DNA of 64,000 nucleotides from assembly GCF_004216905.1 (NCBI RefSeq), contig NZ_SGXJ01000002.1:744001-808000 (forward strand), written 5' to 3'. Source of the DNA: Kribbella sp. VKM Ac-2569. Lineage in GTDB: Bacteria > Actinomycetota > Actinomycetes > Propionibacteriales > Kribbellaceae. Each line of letters opens with the position of its first letter. Positions within the stretch are counted from its first letter, which is position 1. The notes under the pieces were generated by a model. It did no database searches. It was not told the DNA's origin and was given only the letters and a program-made list of their open reading frames with translations. The translations under genes were made by a program, and so were the position numbers. Shown piece by piece: positions 1-11,504 of this stretch.

Positions 1-695
1 GACCGTACGGCGTCCCGCAGCGCTTCCTGATCCGCCGGATCCAGACTGCGCAGGTACGCCGGCGCCACGCCCTGCCCGCCCAGGAACGGCTGCCAGTAGT
101 CGTCGAACGACGCGAACTCCGTCGGTACGACGATCTCGCGCGTCCGCACCTCGGTGAACCCGGCCTCGCGGAACAGCCCCTCGAGGCCTTCCGGCGTACA
201 GAACGGGAACCGGCGGCCCTCGTCGTGGTCCCGGTCCTGCGGGCGTACGTCGGCCATCGCGTCGAAGAAGTACCGCATCAGCTGCATGCCGCCGGCGTAG
301 TCCCAGACGTAGACCGCGACCGTCGTGCTGATCTCGCGCATCCGGCGCAGCGCCTCGACCCGCTCGGGGATGAAGTTGAGCACCAGCCCGGCGACGACCA
401 CGTCGTACGGTCCGTCCGGGAGCTCGACCGCGGACCGGACCTCGAAGGCTGCCCGCGGATCGTTGACAGCCTGTTGCGCATAGCCGATGAAGCCCTCCGA
501 CGGGTCGACGCCGAGCACGGACGCCGGATCCGCCGCACCAAGGATCGTGCTGGTCAAGGCGCCCGTACCGCAGCCGACGTCGAGCCAGCGCAGTCCGCCC
601 GGCTGCTGCAGCCAGCCGATGAACTCCGGCGCGACGAGGCGGCTCCAGCGGCCCACATACGACTCGTAGATTCCACCACTCGACCACTCGCTCAC
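1..695 (-). CDS. Class I SAM-dependent methyltransferase, 3' end cut by window edge
   Basis: About 231 residues are visible. The reading frame runs off the left edge. Motif I of class I methyltransferases, [10 protein letters not shown], lies near residues 38-47 and is followed by an acidic motif II region (VLGVDPS) and a post-I stretch [12 protein letters not shown], as in UbiE/arsenite-methyltransferase-like enzymes. The substrate cannot be read. The start is a GTG whose bases overlap the stop of the upstream SDR gene as GTGA, so the two genes are probably translationally coupled and share the operator array at 1641-1709. The methyl donor is inferred from the family. Confidence 0.85.
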   Translation of the reverse strand, partial: MSEWSSGGIYESYVGRWSRLVAPEFIGWLQQPGGLRWLDVGCGTGALTSTILGAADPASVLGVDPSEGFIGYAQQAVNDPRAAFEVRSAVELPDGPYDVVVAGLVLNFIPERVEALRRMREISTTVAVYVWDYAGGMQLMRYFFDAMADVRPQDRDHDEGRRFPFCTPEGLEGLFREAGFTEVRTREIVVPTEFASFDDYWQPFLGGQGVAPAYLRSLDPADQEALRDAVR

Positions 696-1624
696 TTTCG
701 CAGGATAGACGGCAGCGAGACCCCCGTCAGTCCTTCTGAGACCGTCCACAGCCGGGCGCTGGTCTCGGCATCGAGGGCAGCCTTGGGCGGCTTGGCCAAG
801 GCGGTGGGGCCGACGAGGCCGAATCGTCCGGACGGGCCGTAGTACGCACCGTGCTCGGCCGCGGGGTCGGCCGCGGCGAACAACAGTGGCTCGGTGCCGG
901 TCTCGACGCCCTGCGAAGGGAGCGGGGCGAGGCGGAACAGCAGTCGCGAGGCCAGCGGCATCCGGTCGCGGCCGAGGCTCGGTCCGGTGGTCTGCAGGTT
1001 GGTGTTCGTGAAGCCGGGATGGGCCGCGACGCTGCGCAGGCCCCAGCCGTGCTCGGTCGACAGCCGGGCGAGCTGGTTGCTCAGCATCAGGTCGGCGAGC
1101 TTCGACTGCGAGTACGCCGCCGTCGACCGGTAGCGGCGCTCCCACTGGAGGTCGTCGAAGTGGATCCGGCCGAAGTTCGCCGCACCGCTGGCCATCGTCG
1201 CGACCCGCGGGGCCGGGGCCGCCAGGATCAGCGGCAGCAGCCGGACGGTGAGCGCGAACGGGCCGAGGTAGTTCGAGCCGAACTGCAGCTCGAAGCCGTC
1301 CTTGGTGACCATGCGATCCGGCGGGTTCATCACGCCGGCGTTGTTCACCAGCAGGTCCAGGTGCGGCACGTCGGCGGTCAACTGGTCGGCGAACTCCTGG
1401 ACCGAGGCGAGGTCGGCGAGGTCGATCCGCCGTACCTCGAGCTGGGCGCCCGGGTGCGCGGCGAGGATCTCGGCCTTCGCCGCCTCGCCCTTGGCGGGGG
1501 TCCGAACCGCCAGCACGACCCGCGCACCCGCGGCCGCGAGCCGCTTGGCGGCCTCCTTGCCGGTCCCGCTGTTGGCGCCGGTGACGACGGCGAGCTTGCC
1601 GGTCTGGTCGGGGACGTCGTACAT
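692..1624 (-). CDS. Short-chain dehydrogenase/reductase (retinol dehydrogenase-like)
   Basis: Predicted cytosolic NAD(P)-dependent oxidoreductase of 310 residues. The Rossmann glycine motif is TGANSGTG (residues 15-22, Thr where Ile is usual), the NNAG motif is at 94-97 and the catalytic YSQSK at 171-175. The C-terminal [12 protein letters not shown] and [12 protein letters not shown] segments are typical of the retinol dehydrogenase/protochlorophyllide-reductase-like SDR group. A longer open frame exists upstream, but the ATG at 1624 begins the SDR fold. It is divergent from the TetR gene at 1721, and three dyads lie between them, so repression by that TetR is likely. Its stop overlaps the next gene (GTGA). 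Confidence 0.9.
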   Translation of the reverse strand: MYDVPDQTGKLAVVTGANSGTGKEAAKRLAAAGARVVLAVRTPAKGEAAKAEILAAHPGAQLEVRRIDLADLASVQEFADQLTADVPHLDLLVNNAGVMNPPDRMVTKDGFELQFGSNYLGPFALTVRLLPLILAAPAPRVATMASGAANFGRIHFDDLQWERRYRSTAAYSQSKLADLMLSNQLARLSTEHGWGLRSVAAHPGFTNTNLQTTGPSLGRDRMPLASRLLFRLAPLPSQGVETGTEPLLFAAADPAAEHGAYYGPSGRFGLVGPTALAKPPKAALDAETSARLWTVSEGLTGVSLPSILRK

Positions 1625-1640
1625 GTTCCACACTCCATAA

Positions 1641-1709
1641 AAGACTGGTGGTCTCTTATGAGCGACATTATCAGACCGATGGTCCGATAACAACAGACCG
1701 ATGGTCTGT
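1641..1709. promoter_or_regulatory. Three tandem inverted repeats, probable TetR operators
   Basis: The gap between the divergent SDR and TetR genes holds two clear dyads and one weaker one. At 1693-1709 perfect 7-bp arms ACAGACC/GGTCTGT flank GAT. At 1669-1689 TATCAGACC/GGTCCGATA flank the same GAT with one mismatch. At 1641-1658 a degenerate copy carries AAGAC and GGTCTCTTA. The shared core is AGACC-GAT-GGTC. Position and symmetry suggest autoregulated control of both genes by the TetR protein; this is inference. Confidence 0.7.
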
Positions 1710-1720
1710 AGACTGTGGGC

Positions 1721-2398
1721 ATGACTTTTCAGCGCGCGCGCAGACCGGAGCAGCGGGCCGAGCGGCGCCGGGCGATCCTCGCGACCGCGGCCGCGATGCT
1801 GACCGAGATGCCGGTCGCGGACGTCAGCTTGAACGAGCTGAGTCGTCGCGTCGGCCTGGCGAAGTCGAACGTGCTGAACTACTTCGACTCCCGCGAGGCC
1901 GTCCTGCTCGAACTGTCGAGCAGCGAACTGTCGGCCTGGGTGCAGGACCTGGCGTCTGCTCTGCCGCACAAGGCACCCGAGGCTGAGGCGATCGACGAGC
2001 GGGCCGACCGGCTCGTCGCGACGATCGTCGGCGCGCTGGCGAAACGGCCGGTGCTCTGTGACCTGATCAGTACGCAGGCTGCGGTGCTGGAGCGGAACAT
2101 CACGACCGAAACGGCGCTCACGTTCAAACGCGCGGCCTTGGTCGCGTACGAAGAGCTGATCACCGTGGTCGTCGGCGTACTGCCGGAGCTCGGCCCGGAG
2201 GGAGCGGGCCGGTTCATCGCCGCCGCGAGTTTGCTCGCGGGCGCGATCTGGACCCACTCCCATCCGGTGCCGGCGATCCTGGCCGCCTACGAGACCGACC
2301 CGGCGCTCAGCGCGATCCGGATGGAGTTCGAGCCGGCCATGACCGACGCCCTGCGGGCCTTGCTGTACGGCGCTCTACCCAGGGATCAGGGCAGGTAG
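1721..2398 (+). CDS. TetR family transcriptional regulator
   Basis: 225 residues. The N-terminal helix-turn-helix is clear: [21 protein letters not shown] at about residues 30-50 followed by DSREAVL, the usual YFxSRE/K ending of the TetR DNA-binding domain. The C-terminal two thirds is a helical ligand-binding and dimer domain with no recognisable ligand class. The ATG at 1721 was preferred over an in-frame GTG six bases upstream. The gene may be leaderless or have a very short leader, because the last operator ends 11 bases before the ATG. It is divergent from the SDR-methyltransferase pair and probably represses it and itself. Confidence 0.9.
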   Translation: MTFQRARRPEQRAERRRAILATAAAMLTEMPVADVSLNELSRRVGLAKSNVLNYFDSREAVLLELSSSELSAWVQDLASALPHKAPEAEAIDERADRLVATIVGALAKRPVLCDLISTQAAVLERNITTETALTFKRAALVAYEELITVVVGVLPELGPEGAGRFIAAASLLAGAIWTHSHPVPAILAAYETDPALSAIRMEFEPAMTDALRALLYGALPRDQGR

Positions 2399-3237
2399 TA
2401 GTTCGGGTTCGGGAGCTTGAAGGTGCGGTCGGCGAAACCACCCTTGAGGTCGGAGAACTGGTCGCCGAAGTTCGCGACGATCTCGTAGCCGAGCGACTCG
2501 ATGTGCGCGCGGGTCGCCGACTTGTAGTGGATCGTCGTACAGGATCCGTTCGGGTCGCCGGCGCAGGCCTGCTTGAGGTAGTCCGGATAGTTGGCGACGG
2601 CCGGCTTGGTGAACAGGCCGTCCTCGCCGTTGCTCAGCGCGGTCGGCTTCGGGAACCCGGCGTCGACGCCGACACCGTCCGCGGTCAAGTTGCCCAGCGT
2701 CGCCTGCTCCTGCGCGGCGCCGCGGCCGGTCAGGAAGAAGATCGCGTATCCCTCACGCTCGGCCGTCTTCACCAGGTCGACCATGCCGGGAACGGCCGGG
2801 AACTTCTGGTTCAGCACGTACTCCGCGTTGGTGGCCGGGTTGTACGCCCAGTTGCTGGCGATCTCGTAGTTCCAGGTGGCCAGCGAGGTGTCGTCGACGT
2901 CCAGCAGGATCGCCTTCGTCTTGGTGGTGTGGTGGGGCAGCGAGATCCAGCGGGTCCCCGCGGCGGCGGCCTTCTGCGCTTCCTTCGCGTAGTTGCTGTC
3001 CGCCGCGAAGTTGCCGGTGCCGAGCGGGTCGCCGTAGTAGTTGCGCAACTGCTGACGCAGTACGTCGATGTTGGTGACCTGCTTCTCGCTGTGCGGTGTC
3101 GACGTCTGGATCGCCGGCTGCTGCGTCGCGGCACCGGCCGAGTACGCAACCCCGCCGACGACCGACGTCATCGCGACCGCGGCGACGCTGGTCAGAACCA
3201 TGCGGCGGGACGGCCGGCGCCAGGAACGGAATGCCAT
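2386..3237 (-). CDS. Secreted HAD-superfamily acid phosphatase (class B/subfamily IIIB type)
   Basis: 283 residues. An N-terminal basic stretch and hydrophobic segment (about residues 12-37) form a signal peptide or anchor. HAD motif I is LDVDDTS with Asp113 as predicted nucleophile and Asp115 as acid/base, followed by WNYE as in plant/bacterial acid phosphatases and lipoprotein e(P4). Motif II Thr is in FFLTGRG (Thr170). A phosphomonoesterase outside the membrane is the expected role. The ATG at 3237 has GGAGGGG upstream, which decides the start. The 3' end overlaps the convergent TetR gene by 13 bases. Confidence 0.88.
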   Translation of the reverse strand: MAFRSWRRPSRRMVLTSVAAVAMTSVVGGVAYSAGAATQQPAIQTSTPHSEKQVTNIDVLRQQLRNYYGDPLGTGNFAADSNYAKEAQKAAAAGTRWISLPHHTTKTKAILLDVDDTSLATWNYEIASNWAYNPATNAEYVLNQKFPAVPGMVDLVKTAEREGYAIFFLTGRGAAQEQATLGNLTADGVGVDAGFPKPTALSNGEDGLFTKPAVANYPDYLKQACAGDPNGSCTTIHYKSATRAHIESLGYEIVANFGDQFSDLKGGFADRTFKLPNPNYYLP

Positions 3238-3341
3238 GATGACCCCTCCAAGAACTGGAATTGCTTGCGAAGGCACGCTAACTCCATTCGGACCCGATGT
3301 ACCTGCTGCACGCCGCAACTTCAGGGGAATCCTGCGTCCGC

Positions 3342-3812
3342 TCAAACCTGCTTCAGGTACCGGTGGCACGGGACCGGCAACGTTCCGCGTTCGACCGAGG
3401 CCGGATAGTCGAAGGGACCGCCGTCGGTCCAGCCGCTGCGTTCGTAGAACCGGCGCGCCCGCGTGTTGCCAGTGACCACGGCCAGCCAAGCTTCCTGGTG
3501 ACCTCCTGCCTTCACCTGCCGCTCGGCTTCGGTGAGCAGCGTCCTGGCGACGCCCGATCCCCGATGGTCGCGTGCGACGTACACCTGCTCGACCTCGGCG
3601 CCGACCACCATGACGAACCCGGCGATCTCGTCATCGACGACGAGAACCGTGGTGTCCGCGACCCGTTGCGCGGCACGGGTCCAGAACGACTCCTTGGTCC
3701 GCAGCGCGACCAGTTCGTCGGGCACGTGTCCCAGGTGGCCGTCCTGCCAACCGGCGTACCAGATCGCAGCCACCGCATCGGCATCGTCAGCAACAGCAGG
3801 TCTCACAGTCAT
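3342..3812 (-). CDS. GNAT family N-acetyltransferase
   Basis: 156 residues, a complete single GNAT domain. The acetyl-CoA pyrophosphate-binding motif A is seen as VYVARDHRGSGVARTLL (Q/RxxGxG/A pattern RGSGVA) near residues 75-92, followed by the C-terminal ARRFYERSGWT motif B. The substrate is unknown; small GNATs of this type acetylate antibiotics, amino acids or protein N termini. The ATG start at 3812 gives the usual family N terminus (MTVRPAVADDADAV). It lies 104 bases downstream of the phosphatase start on the same strand and is divergent from the unknown gene at 3887. Confidence 0.85.
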   Translation of the reverse strand: MTVRPAVADDADAVAAIWYAGWQDGHLGHVPDELVALRTKESFWTRAAQRVADTTVLVVDDEIAGFVMVVGAEVEQVYVARDHRGSGVARTLLTEAERQVKAGGHQEAWLAVVTGNTRARRFYERSGWTDGGPFDYPASVERGTLPVPCHRYLKQV

Positions 3813-4706
3813 GCGGCCAGGGTAAGTGAACCCGGGACGCCCCTACGCTTGCTGCGTTCCGCTTCCCTCACGAAGGAGAACACGCCGTGGCCCCTGGTCT
3901 GATCCACGCCGACGATCCGTGCTTCTCCTGGACGGATTCGGTCGTCGAAGCCGTCAGCGAGACCACCAATCGCCTCGTCCGCTGGCGCGGCATCGACATC
4001 GTCCAGAAGCCGACGGGATGGACGCCGCGAGATCCCAAGGAGGATCTGCGGCAGCTGAGCAGTCCGCTGTTCCTGCCGGAAGAACACGCCGAGACGATCC
4101 GCGACGCACACGCCCGCAGCCAGGCCGGGCTCCCAGCGCGGGACTGGCCGAACCTGGTGCGGGCAACCGCGCACATGACTTCCCAGGCCGCCGGATTGAG
4201 CAGCCCGGAGCCCGACAACATCGGCGGAATCTGGGAGGCTGAGGCCTACCTGGACACCGGTCTGGCCGACGTCTGGACCCAGGAACGGCTGGCCAAGGTC
4301 TGGCCGAAGACCGAATCCGGGAAGTTCCTCCCCGCCGCAGACCTGCCGGACTTCACCTTCGCCGGCCGGGATCCGGCGGCTGCGTCTGCCGCCCGTGCGC
4401 TGCTGACCGAAGTCGTCCGGCAGCAGGGTGGTACGCCGGCAAGCTCGGAGGACTTCGCCGCGCTCTCGGACTGGATGCTCTCGGTGAAACCCGACCAGCG
4501 CTGGGAGGAGGTGATCGCGCTGCTTCCGGGAACCGACGAGCTGTCGGAGGGCGAGCGCTGGCGAGCGGTCGGCGCTCTCCGCCGCGACTTCTCCGCGGCG
4601 GTCGAGCAGGGCAAGCCGGAGCTCGCCGCCGACTCGGTACGGACGGTGGCCGAGAAGGTCGATCCCCTGCTCAGGAGGCTCACGCAGGATCCGGCCCTGG
4701 TCCCAC

Positions 4707-8309
<3,603 letters not shown>

Positions 8310-8336
8310 CTGCCAACCCCTCCAGAAGAACTCTCC

Positions 8337-8409
8337 GGAGGCGCCCTTGCATCAGTGCTCCAGGTCGAGCGTGGCGGACCCGGGTCCGTTGCAGCGCCTC
8401 TCGGCCTGG
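8337..8409 (-). ncRNA. S-adenosylhomocysteine (SAH) riboswitch in the metH leader
   Basis: Read on the minus strand, CCAGGCCGAG (8400-8409) pairs with CTCGACCTGG (8360-8369), nine of ten. GAGGCGC (8394-8400) pairs with GCGCCTC downstream (8338-8344), crossing the first helix as a pseudoknot. Between them are a perfect GGACCCGGGTCC hairpin (8376-8387) and the conserved-looking GCGCTGCAAC and CCACGCTCG segments. Layout and core match the SAH riboswitch class known upstream of ahcY and metH genes. The 3' strand includes CCTCC, complementary to the metH ribosome site GGAGGGG (8318-8324), suggesting that SAH binding frees translation. No alignment was run. Confidence 0.8.
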
Positions 8410-8477
8410 ATGCTCCATGTTAATGGCGTCACACTCAGCGCCAAGCGCATTGTCCACATTCTAGGACGGGCGTTCAA

Positions 8478-9011
8478 TCAGTGGATAAGTTGCTGGATCG
8501 CCGGGGCGTAGAGCCCGGCGACGGTCTCCAGGTCGGCGGTGGCGATCGGGCCGGTCTTGTCGATCGCGATCGCGGCGCCGAGGCCGAGCAACTGCGCGGT
8601 GATCAGGCCCGCCCGGAGCTCGGCGTCCGGTCCGGTCAGCCGGGCGGCGAAGGCGCGGGTGACCTGGTCGCGGAAGTGCTCGCGGATCTGCGCCCGCTCG
8701 TCGGCCTTGCCGGCCGCGAACACGACCCGGACGAGCAGGTCCTGATCGTTCTCCCGGCGGTACTCGACGAGCGTGCGGACGGCGTGCTCACCAAGCCGCT
8801 CGTTCGGTGCGGCGAGCAGCAGCTGGGCCGCCTCGGTGAAGTCGGCGACCCGCTCGAACAGCGCTTCTTTGCCGCCGAAGTACTTGACGATCAGGGCGGC
8901 GCTGACACCGGCGTCCGCAGCGACCCCGCGCAGCGTGACCGCGTCGTACGACTCCCGTGCGAACGCCTTGCGCGCCGCGCGGAGGATCGTGGTCCGCCCC
9001 GGGTCGGTCAC
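8478..9011 (-). CDS. TetR family regulator of the adjacent MFS exporter
   Basis: 177 residues. The TetR helix-turn-helix reads VTLRGVAADAGVSAALIVKYFGGKEALF (about residues 24-51), followed by a helical effector domain. The start is a GTG seven bases after the stop of the upstream MFS gene, with GAGG overlapping that stop, so the genes form an operon. Two related dyads upstream of the MFS gene (10443-10483) are the likely binding sites, giving repression of the transporter and of itself. Effector unknown. The region downstream up to the metH leader holds no gene. Confidence 0.9.
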   Translation of the reverse strand: MTDPGRTTILRAARKAFARESYDAVTLRGVAADAGVSAALIVKYFGGKEALFERVADFTEAAQLLLAAPNERLGEHAVRTLVEYRRENDQDLLVRVVFAAGKADERAQIREHFRDQVTRAFAARLTGPDAELRAGLITAQLLGLGAAIAIDKTGPIATADLETVAGLYAPAIQQLIH

Positions 9012-9018
9012 GTCCCTG

Positions 9019-10425
9019 TCACCTCACACTCACCTCGACCGGCACCGGCCGCCGCGCCGGGATGAACATCACCAGGCCCGCCGCGACCAGGGCCGAGATG
9101 CCGGCGACGACGAACACGATCAGGTACGCCGACAGCGCGGGCGCGACCCGGCCGCCCGAGGAGATCGTGACGCCGGCGAGCACGCTCGCGACGATCGTGC
9201 TGCAGATCGCCTGCCCGATCGTGCGCATCAGCGTGTTGAGGCCGTTCGCCGCGGCTGTTTCGGTCACCGGCACAGCATGCATGATCAACGCCGGAAGCGC
9301 CGAGTACGCAACGGCGGTTCCGGCGCTGACGACCGTTGCGCCGATCACGATCCCGGCGACGTTGCTGCTGGTGAAGAGGCGGACGACGTACCCGGCGGCC
9401 ATCAGCACCGACGCGATCGCGAGCGTGAACCGCGGGCCGCGTGCGCTCGAGATCCGGGCCGACACCGGTGAGAGCAGCACCATCGCGACACCGCCCGGAA
9501 GCAGGCACAGGCCACTGACCACGATGGATTCGCCGAGACCGTAGCCGGTCCACGTCGGCTCCTGGACGAGCTGGGCGGTCGACAGCGAGTTGGCATAGAA
9601 CGCGAATCCGATCAGCAGGGCGCCGAGGTTCGTGAAGAGAACGGCTGGGCGGGCGGACACGCGGAGGTCGACGAGCGGGCTCTTCGTACGCAGCTCGTAC
9701 CAGCCCCACAGCGGGACCAGCAGGATCGCGGCGGCGGACAGGCCCACGATCGACGTCGTACTCCAGGCACTGCTCTTGGAGACCGCGAGCAGCAGGCAGA
9801 CCAGGAACGCGCTCAGTCCGATGGCGCCGAGGATGTCGAACCGGCCGCTGGTGCGGATCGCGGACTCCGGCACGATCAGCAGCACCAGGACGATGTCGAG
9901 CACGCCGAGTCCGAGGTTGATCCAGAACATCGTGTGCCAGTTCGCGTACTCGACGACGAGCGTCGCGGCCGGGATGCCGAACGCGGCGCCGATGCCCAGG
10001 GTCGAGCTCATGATGGCGATTGACGGGATCACGCGGCGCGGCGGCAGCTCGTCGCGCAGGATGCTGATCCCGAGCGGCACTACCGCGACCGCGGCGCCCT
10101 GGAACGCACGGCCGACGATCAGCACGGTCAGGTCCGAGCTGCTCGCGCAGAGCAGTGAGCCAATCACCATCGACGACAGGGCGATCAGGAGGACGCGGCG
10201 CTTGCCGTACATGTCGCCGGCGCGGCCGAGCAGCGGCGTGAACACCGCGCCGGTCAGCAGCGTGACCGTGATCAGCCAGCTGACGTCGGCCGCCGGGCTG
10301 TGCGTGATCGCGGGGAGTTCGGGGAGGAGTGGTACGACGATGGTCTGGCTGATCGAGACCAGCACGCCGCAGAACGCTAGCGCTGCTAGGACCAGGCGTG
10401 GACGGGCAGCAGGACGGACGGTCAC
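9019..10425 (-). CDS. MFS drug-efflux transporter (DHA2/EmrB-like)
   Basis: 468 residues of an integral membrane proton antiporter. There are at least 12 hydrophobic segments, and the length suits the 14-helix DHA2 branch. MFS motif A is seen between helices 2 and 3 as LLGRAGDMYGKRRVL. The N terminus begins MTVRPAARPRLVLAALAF with a GTG start, immediately followed by helix 1. The substrate is unknown; cotranscription with a TetR regulator suggests export of an antibiotic or other toxic compound sensed by that regulator. It is divergent from the epimerase gene at 10562. Confidence 0.9.
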   Translation of the reverse strand: MTVRPAARPRLVLAALAFCGVLVSISQTIVVPLLPELPAITHSPAADVSWLITVTLLTGAVFTPLLGRAGDMYGKRRVLLIALSSMVIGSLLCASSSDLTVLIVGRAFQGAAVAVVPLGISILRDELPPRRVIPSIAIMSSTLGIGAAFGIPAATLVVEYANWHTMFWINLGLGVLDIVLVLLIVPESAIRTSGRFDILGAIGLSAFLVCLLLAVSKSSAWSTTSIVGLSAAAILLVPLWGWYELRTKSPLVDLRVSARPAVLFTNLGALLIGFAFYANSLSTAQLVQEPTWTGYGLGESIVVSGLCLLPGGVAMVLLSPVSARISSARGPRFTLAIASVLMAAGYVVRLFTSSNVAGIVIGATVVSAGTAVAYSALPALIMHAVPVTETAAANGLNTLMRTIGQAICSTIVASVLAGVTISSGGRVAPALSAYLIVFVVAGISALVAAGLVMFIPARRPVPVEVSVR

Positions 10426-10442
10426 GCAGAGTCCTCACAGAG

Positions 10443-10483
10443 GTGAACGGTTGTTTACCCGGGCATCGTAAACGCTTGTTCAC
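10443..10483. promoter_or_regulatory. Two tandem TetR-type operators upstream of the MFS-TetR operon
   Basis: Two 16-bp dyads sit 18 and 43 bases upstream of the MFS start: GTGAAC/GTTTAC (10443-10458) and GTAAAC/GTTCAC (10468-10483), each with a 4-base spacer. They are inverted versions of one another and match at about 12 of 16 positions. Placement over the expected promoter of the MFS-TetR operon makes the product of 8478-9011 the likely ligand. Confidence 0.65.
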
Positions 10484-10561
10484 CCCGGTTGGAAGTGGAC
10501 CGGGAAACCGCTCACCAATTGGCCCAGCGCGGTCGGCACTCAGTTGCCTACGGTGGCCACC

Positions 10562-11407
10562 ATGAGGATCTTCATCGCCGGCGCCACCGGCGCAATCGGC
10601 CGCCGCCTCGTCCCCCTCCTACTCGCCGAGGGCCACCAGGTAACGGCGCTCACCCGCGGATCGAGTGGGACGGTGGGTGCTGGGGTGACGGCTGTTGTCG
10701 GGGATGTGTACGACGCTGCACGGCTCCGGGAGGTGGTTGCGGGGGCTCGGCCGGATGTGGTCATGCATCAGTTGACTGATCTGGCGTCGCGGGACTTCGC
10801 CGCGAACAGCCGGATCCGCCGCGAGGGCACGCGCAATCTGGTCGACGCAGCCCTGGCCGCCGGCGTACGGCGGGTTGTGTCGCAGAGCATCGCGTGGGCG
10901 TACGAGCCCGGCACGACACTCGCAACCGAATCCACTCCGCTCGACCTGCACTCCCCGGACGCCACCCGCCGCGCCACGGTCGAGGCGGTCGCCACCCTCG
11001 AGGCGATCACCGCCCAAGCACCCGGGTGGGTCGTACTCCGCTACGGCATGCTCTACGGCCCCGACACCTGGTACACCAAGGGCGCCCTGATGGCCGACCT
11101 CGCCACCACCGGCAACCTCCCCACCGGCCCCGACATCACCAGCTTCCTCCACATCGACGACGCCGCCACAGCCGCAGCAGCCGCCCTCACCTGGCCCACC
11201 GGCCCCGTCAACATCGTCGACAACACCCCCGCCCCCGCCTCAACCTGGTCCCCCGCGTTCGCCCAGTCCATCGGCATCTCCCCCGACGTACCCACTGAGG
11301 CGAGCGCCGCGCGTACGCCGTGGGCTCGTGGGGCGTCCAACGCGTACGCGCATTCGCTCGGCTGGGTGCCCACTCACCCGACCTGGCGTACCGGCTTCGG
11401 GTCCTGA
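10562..11407 (+). CDS. NAD-dependent epimerase/dehydratase family protein (extended SDR)
   Basis: 281 residues from the ATG at 10562. The N-terminal nucleotide-binding motif is MRIFIAGATGAIGRRL (GxxGxxG pattern GATGAIG). Later segments VVSQSIAWAY and RYGMLYGPDTWYTKG correspond to the Ser and YxxxK-region of extended SDRs. The YGPDTWYTKG spacing is atypical, so the catalytic dyad is uncertain. Substrates are probably nucleotide sugars or related carbonyls. The upstream bases TACGGT and a very short gap to the ATG suggest a leaderless transcript. A strong hairpin terminator follows at 11421. Confidence 0.85.
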   Translation: MRIFIAGATGAIGRRLVPLLLAEGHQVTALTRGSSGTVGAGVTAVVGDVYDAARLREVVAGARPDVVMHQLTDLASRDFAANSRIRREGTRNLVDAALAAGVRRVVSQSIAWAYEPGTTLATESTPLDLHSPDATRRATVEAVATLEAITAQAPGWVVLRYGMLYGPDTWYTKGALMADLATTGNLPTGPDITSFLHIDDAATAAAAALTWPTGPVNIVDNTPAPASTWSPAFAQSIGISPDVPTEASAARTPWARGASNAYAHSLGWVPTHPTWRTGFGS

Positions 11408-11420
11408 GTCGAGGACAAAG

Positions 11421-11469
11421 AGATCGGGCCCGGCGCTCCGAGGGGGAGGGGGAGCGTCGGGCCCGATCT
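11421..11469. terminator. Strong bidirectional hairpin terminator
   Basis: A 19-bp stem formed by 11421-11439 (begins AGATCGGGCCC) and 11451-11469 (ends GGGCCCGATCT) has a single G-U type mismatch and an 11-base purine-rich loop. It lies between the 3' ends of the convergent epimerase and HtrA-like genes, so it probably ends both transcripts. Confidence 0.8.
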
Positions 11470-11504
11470 GGGCGGTCCGCCGGCAGCGGGGGGTGGCGCT
11501 GAGG

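Noticed and set aside
8310..8470. SAM-IV or cobalamin riboswitch before metH
   Set aside because: No SAM-IV core or cobalamin-box sequence is present; the crossing helices and GCGCTGCAAC core fit the SAH class better.
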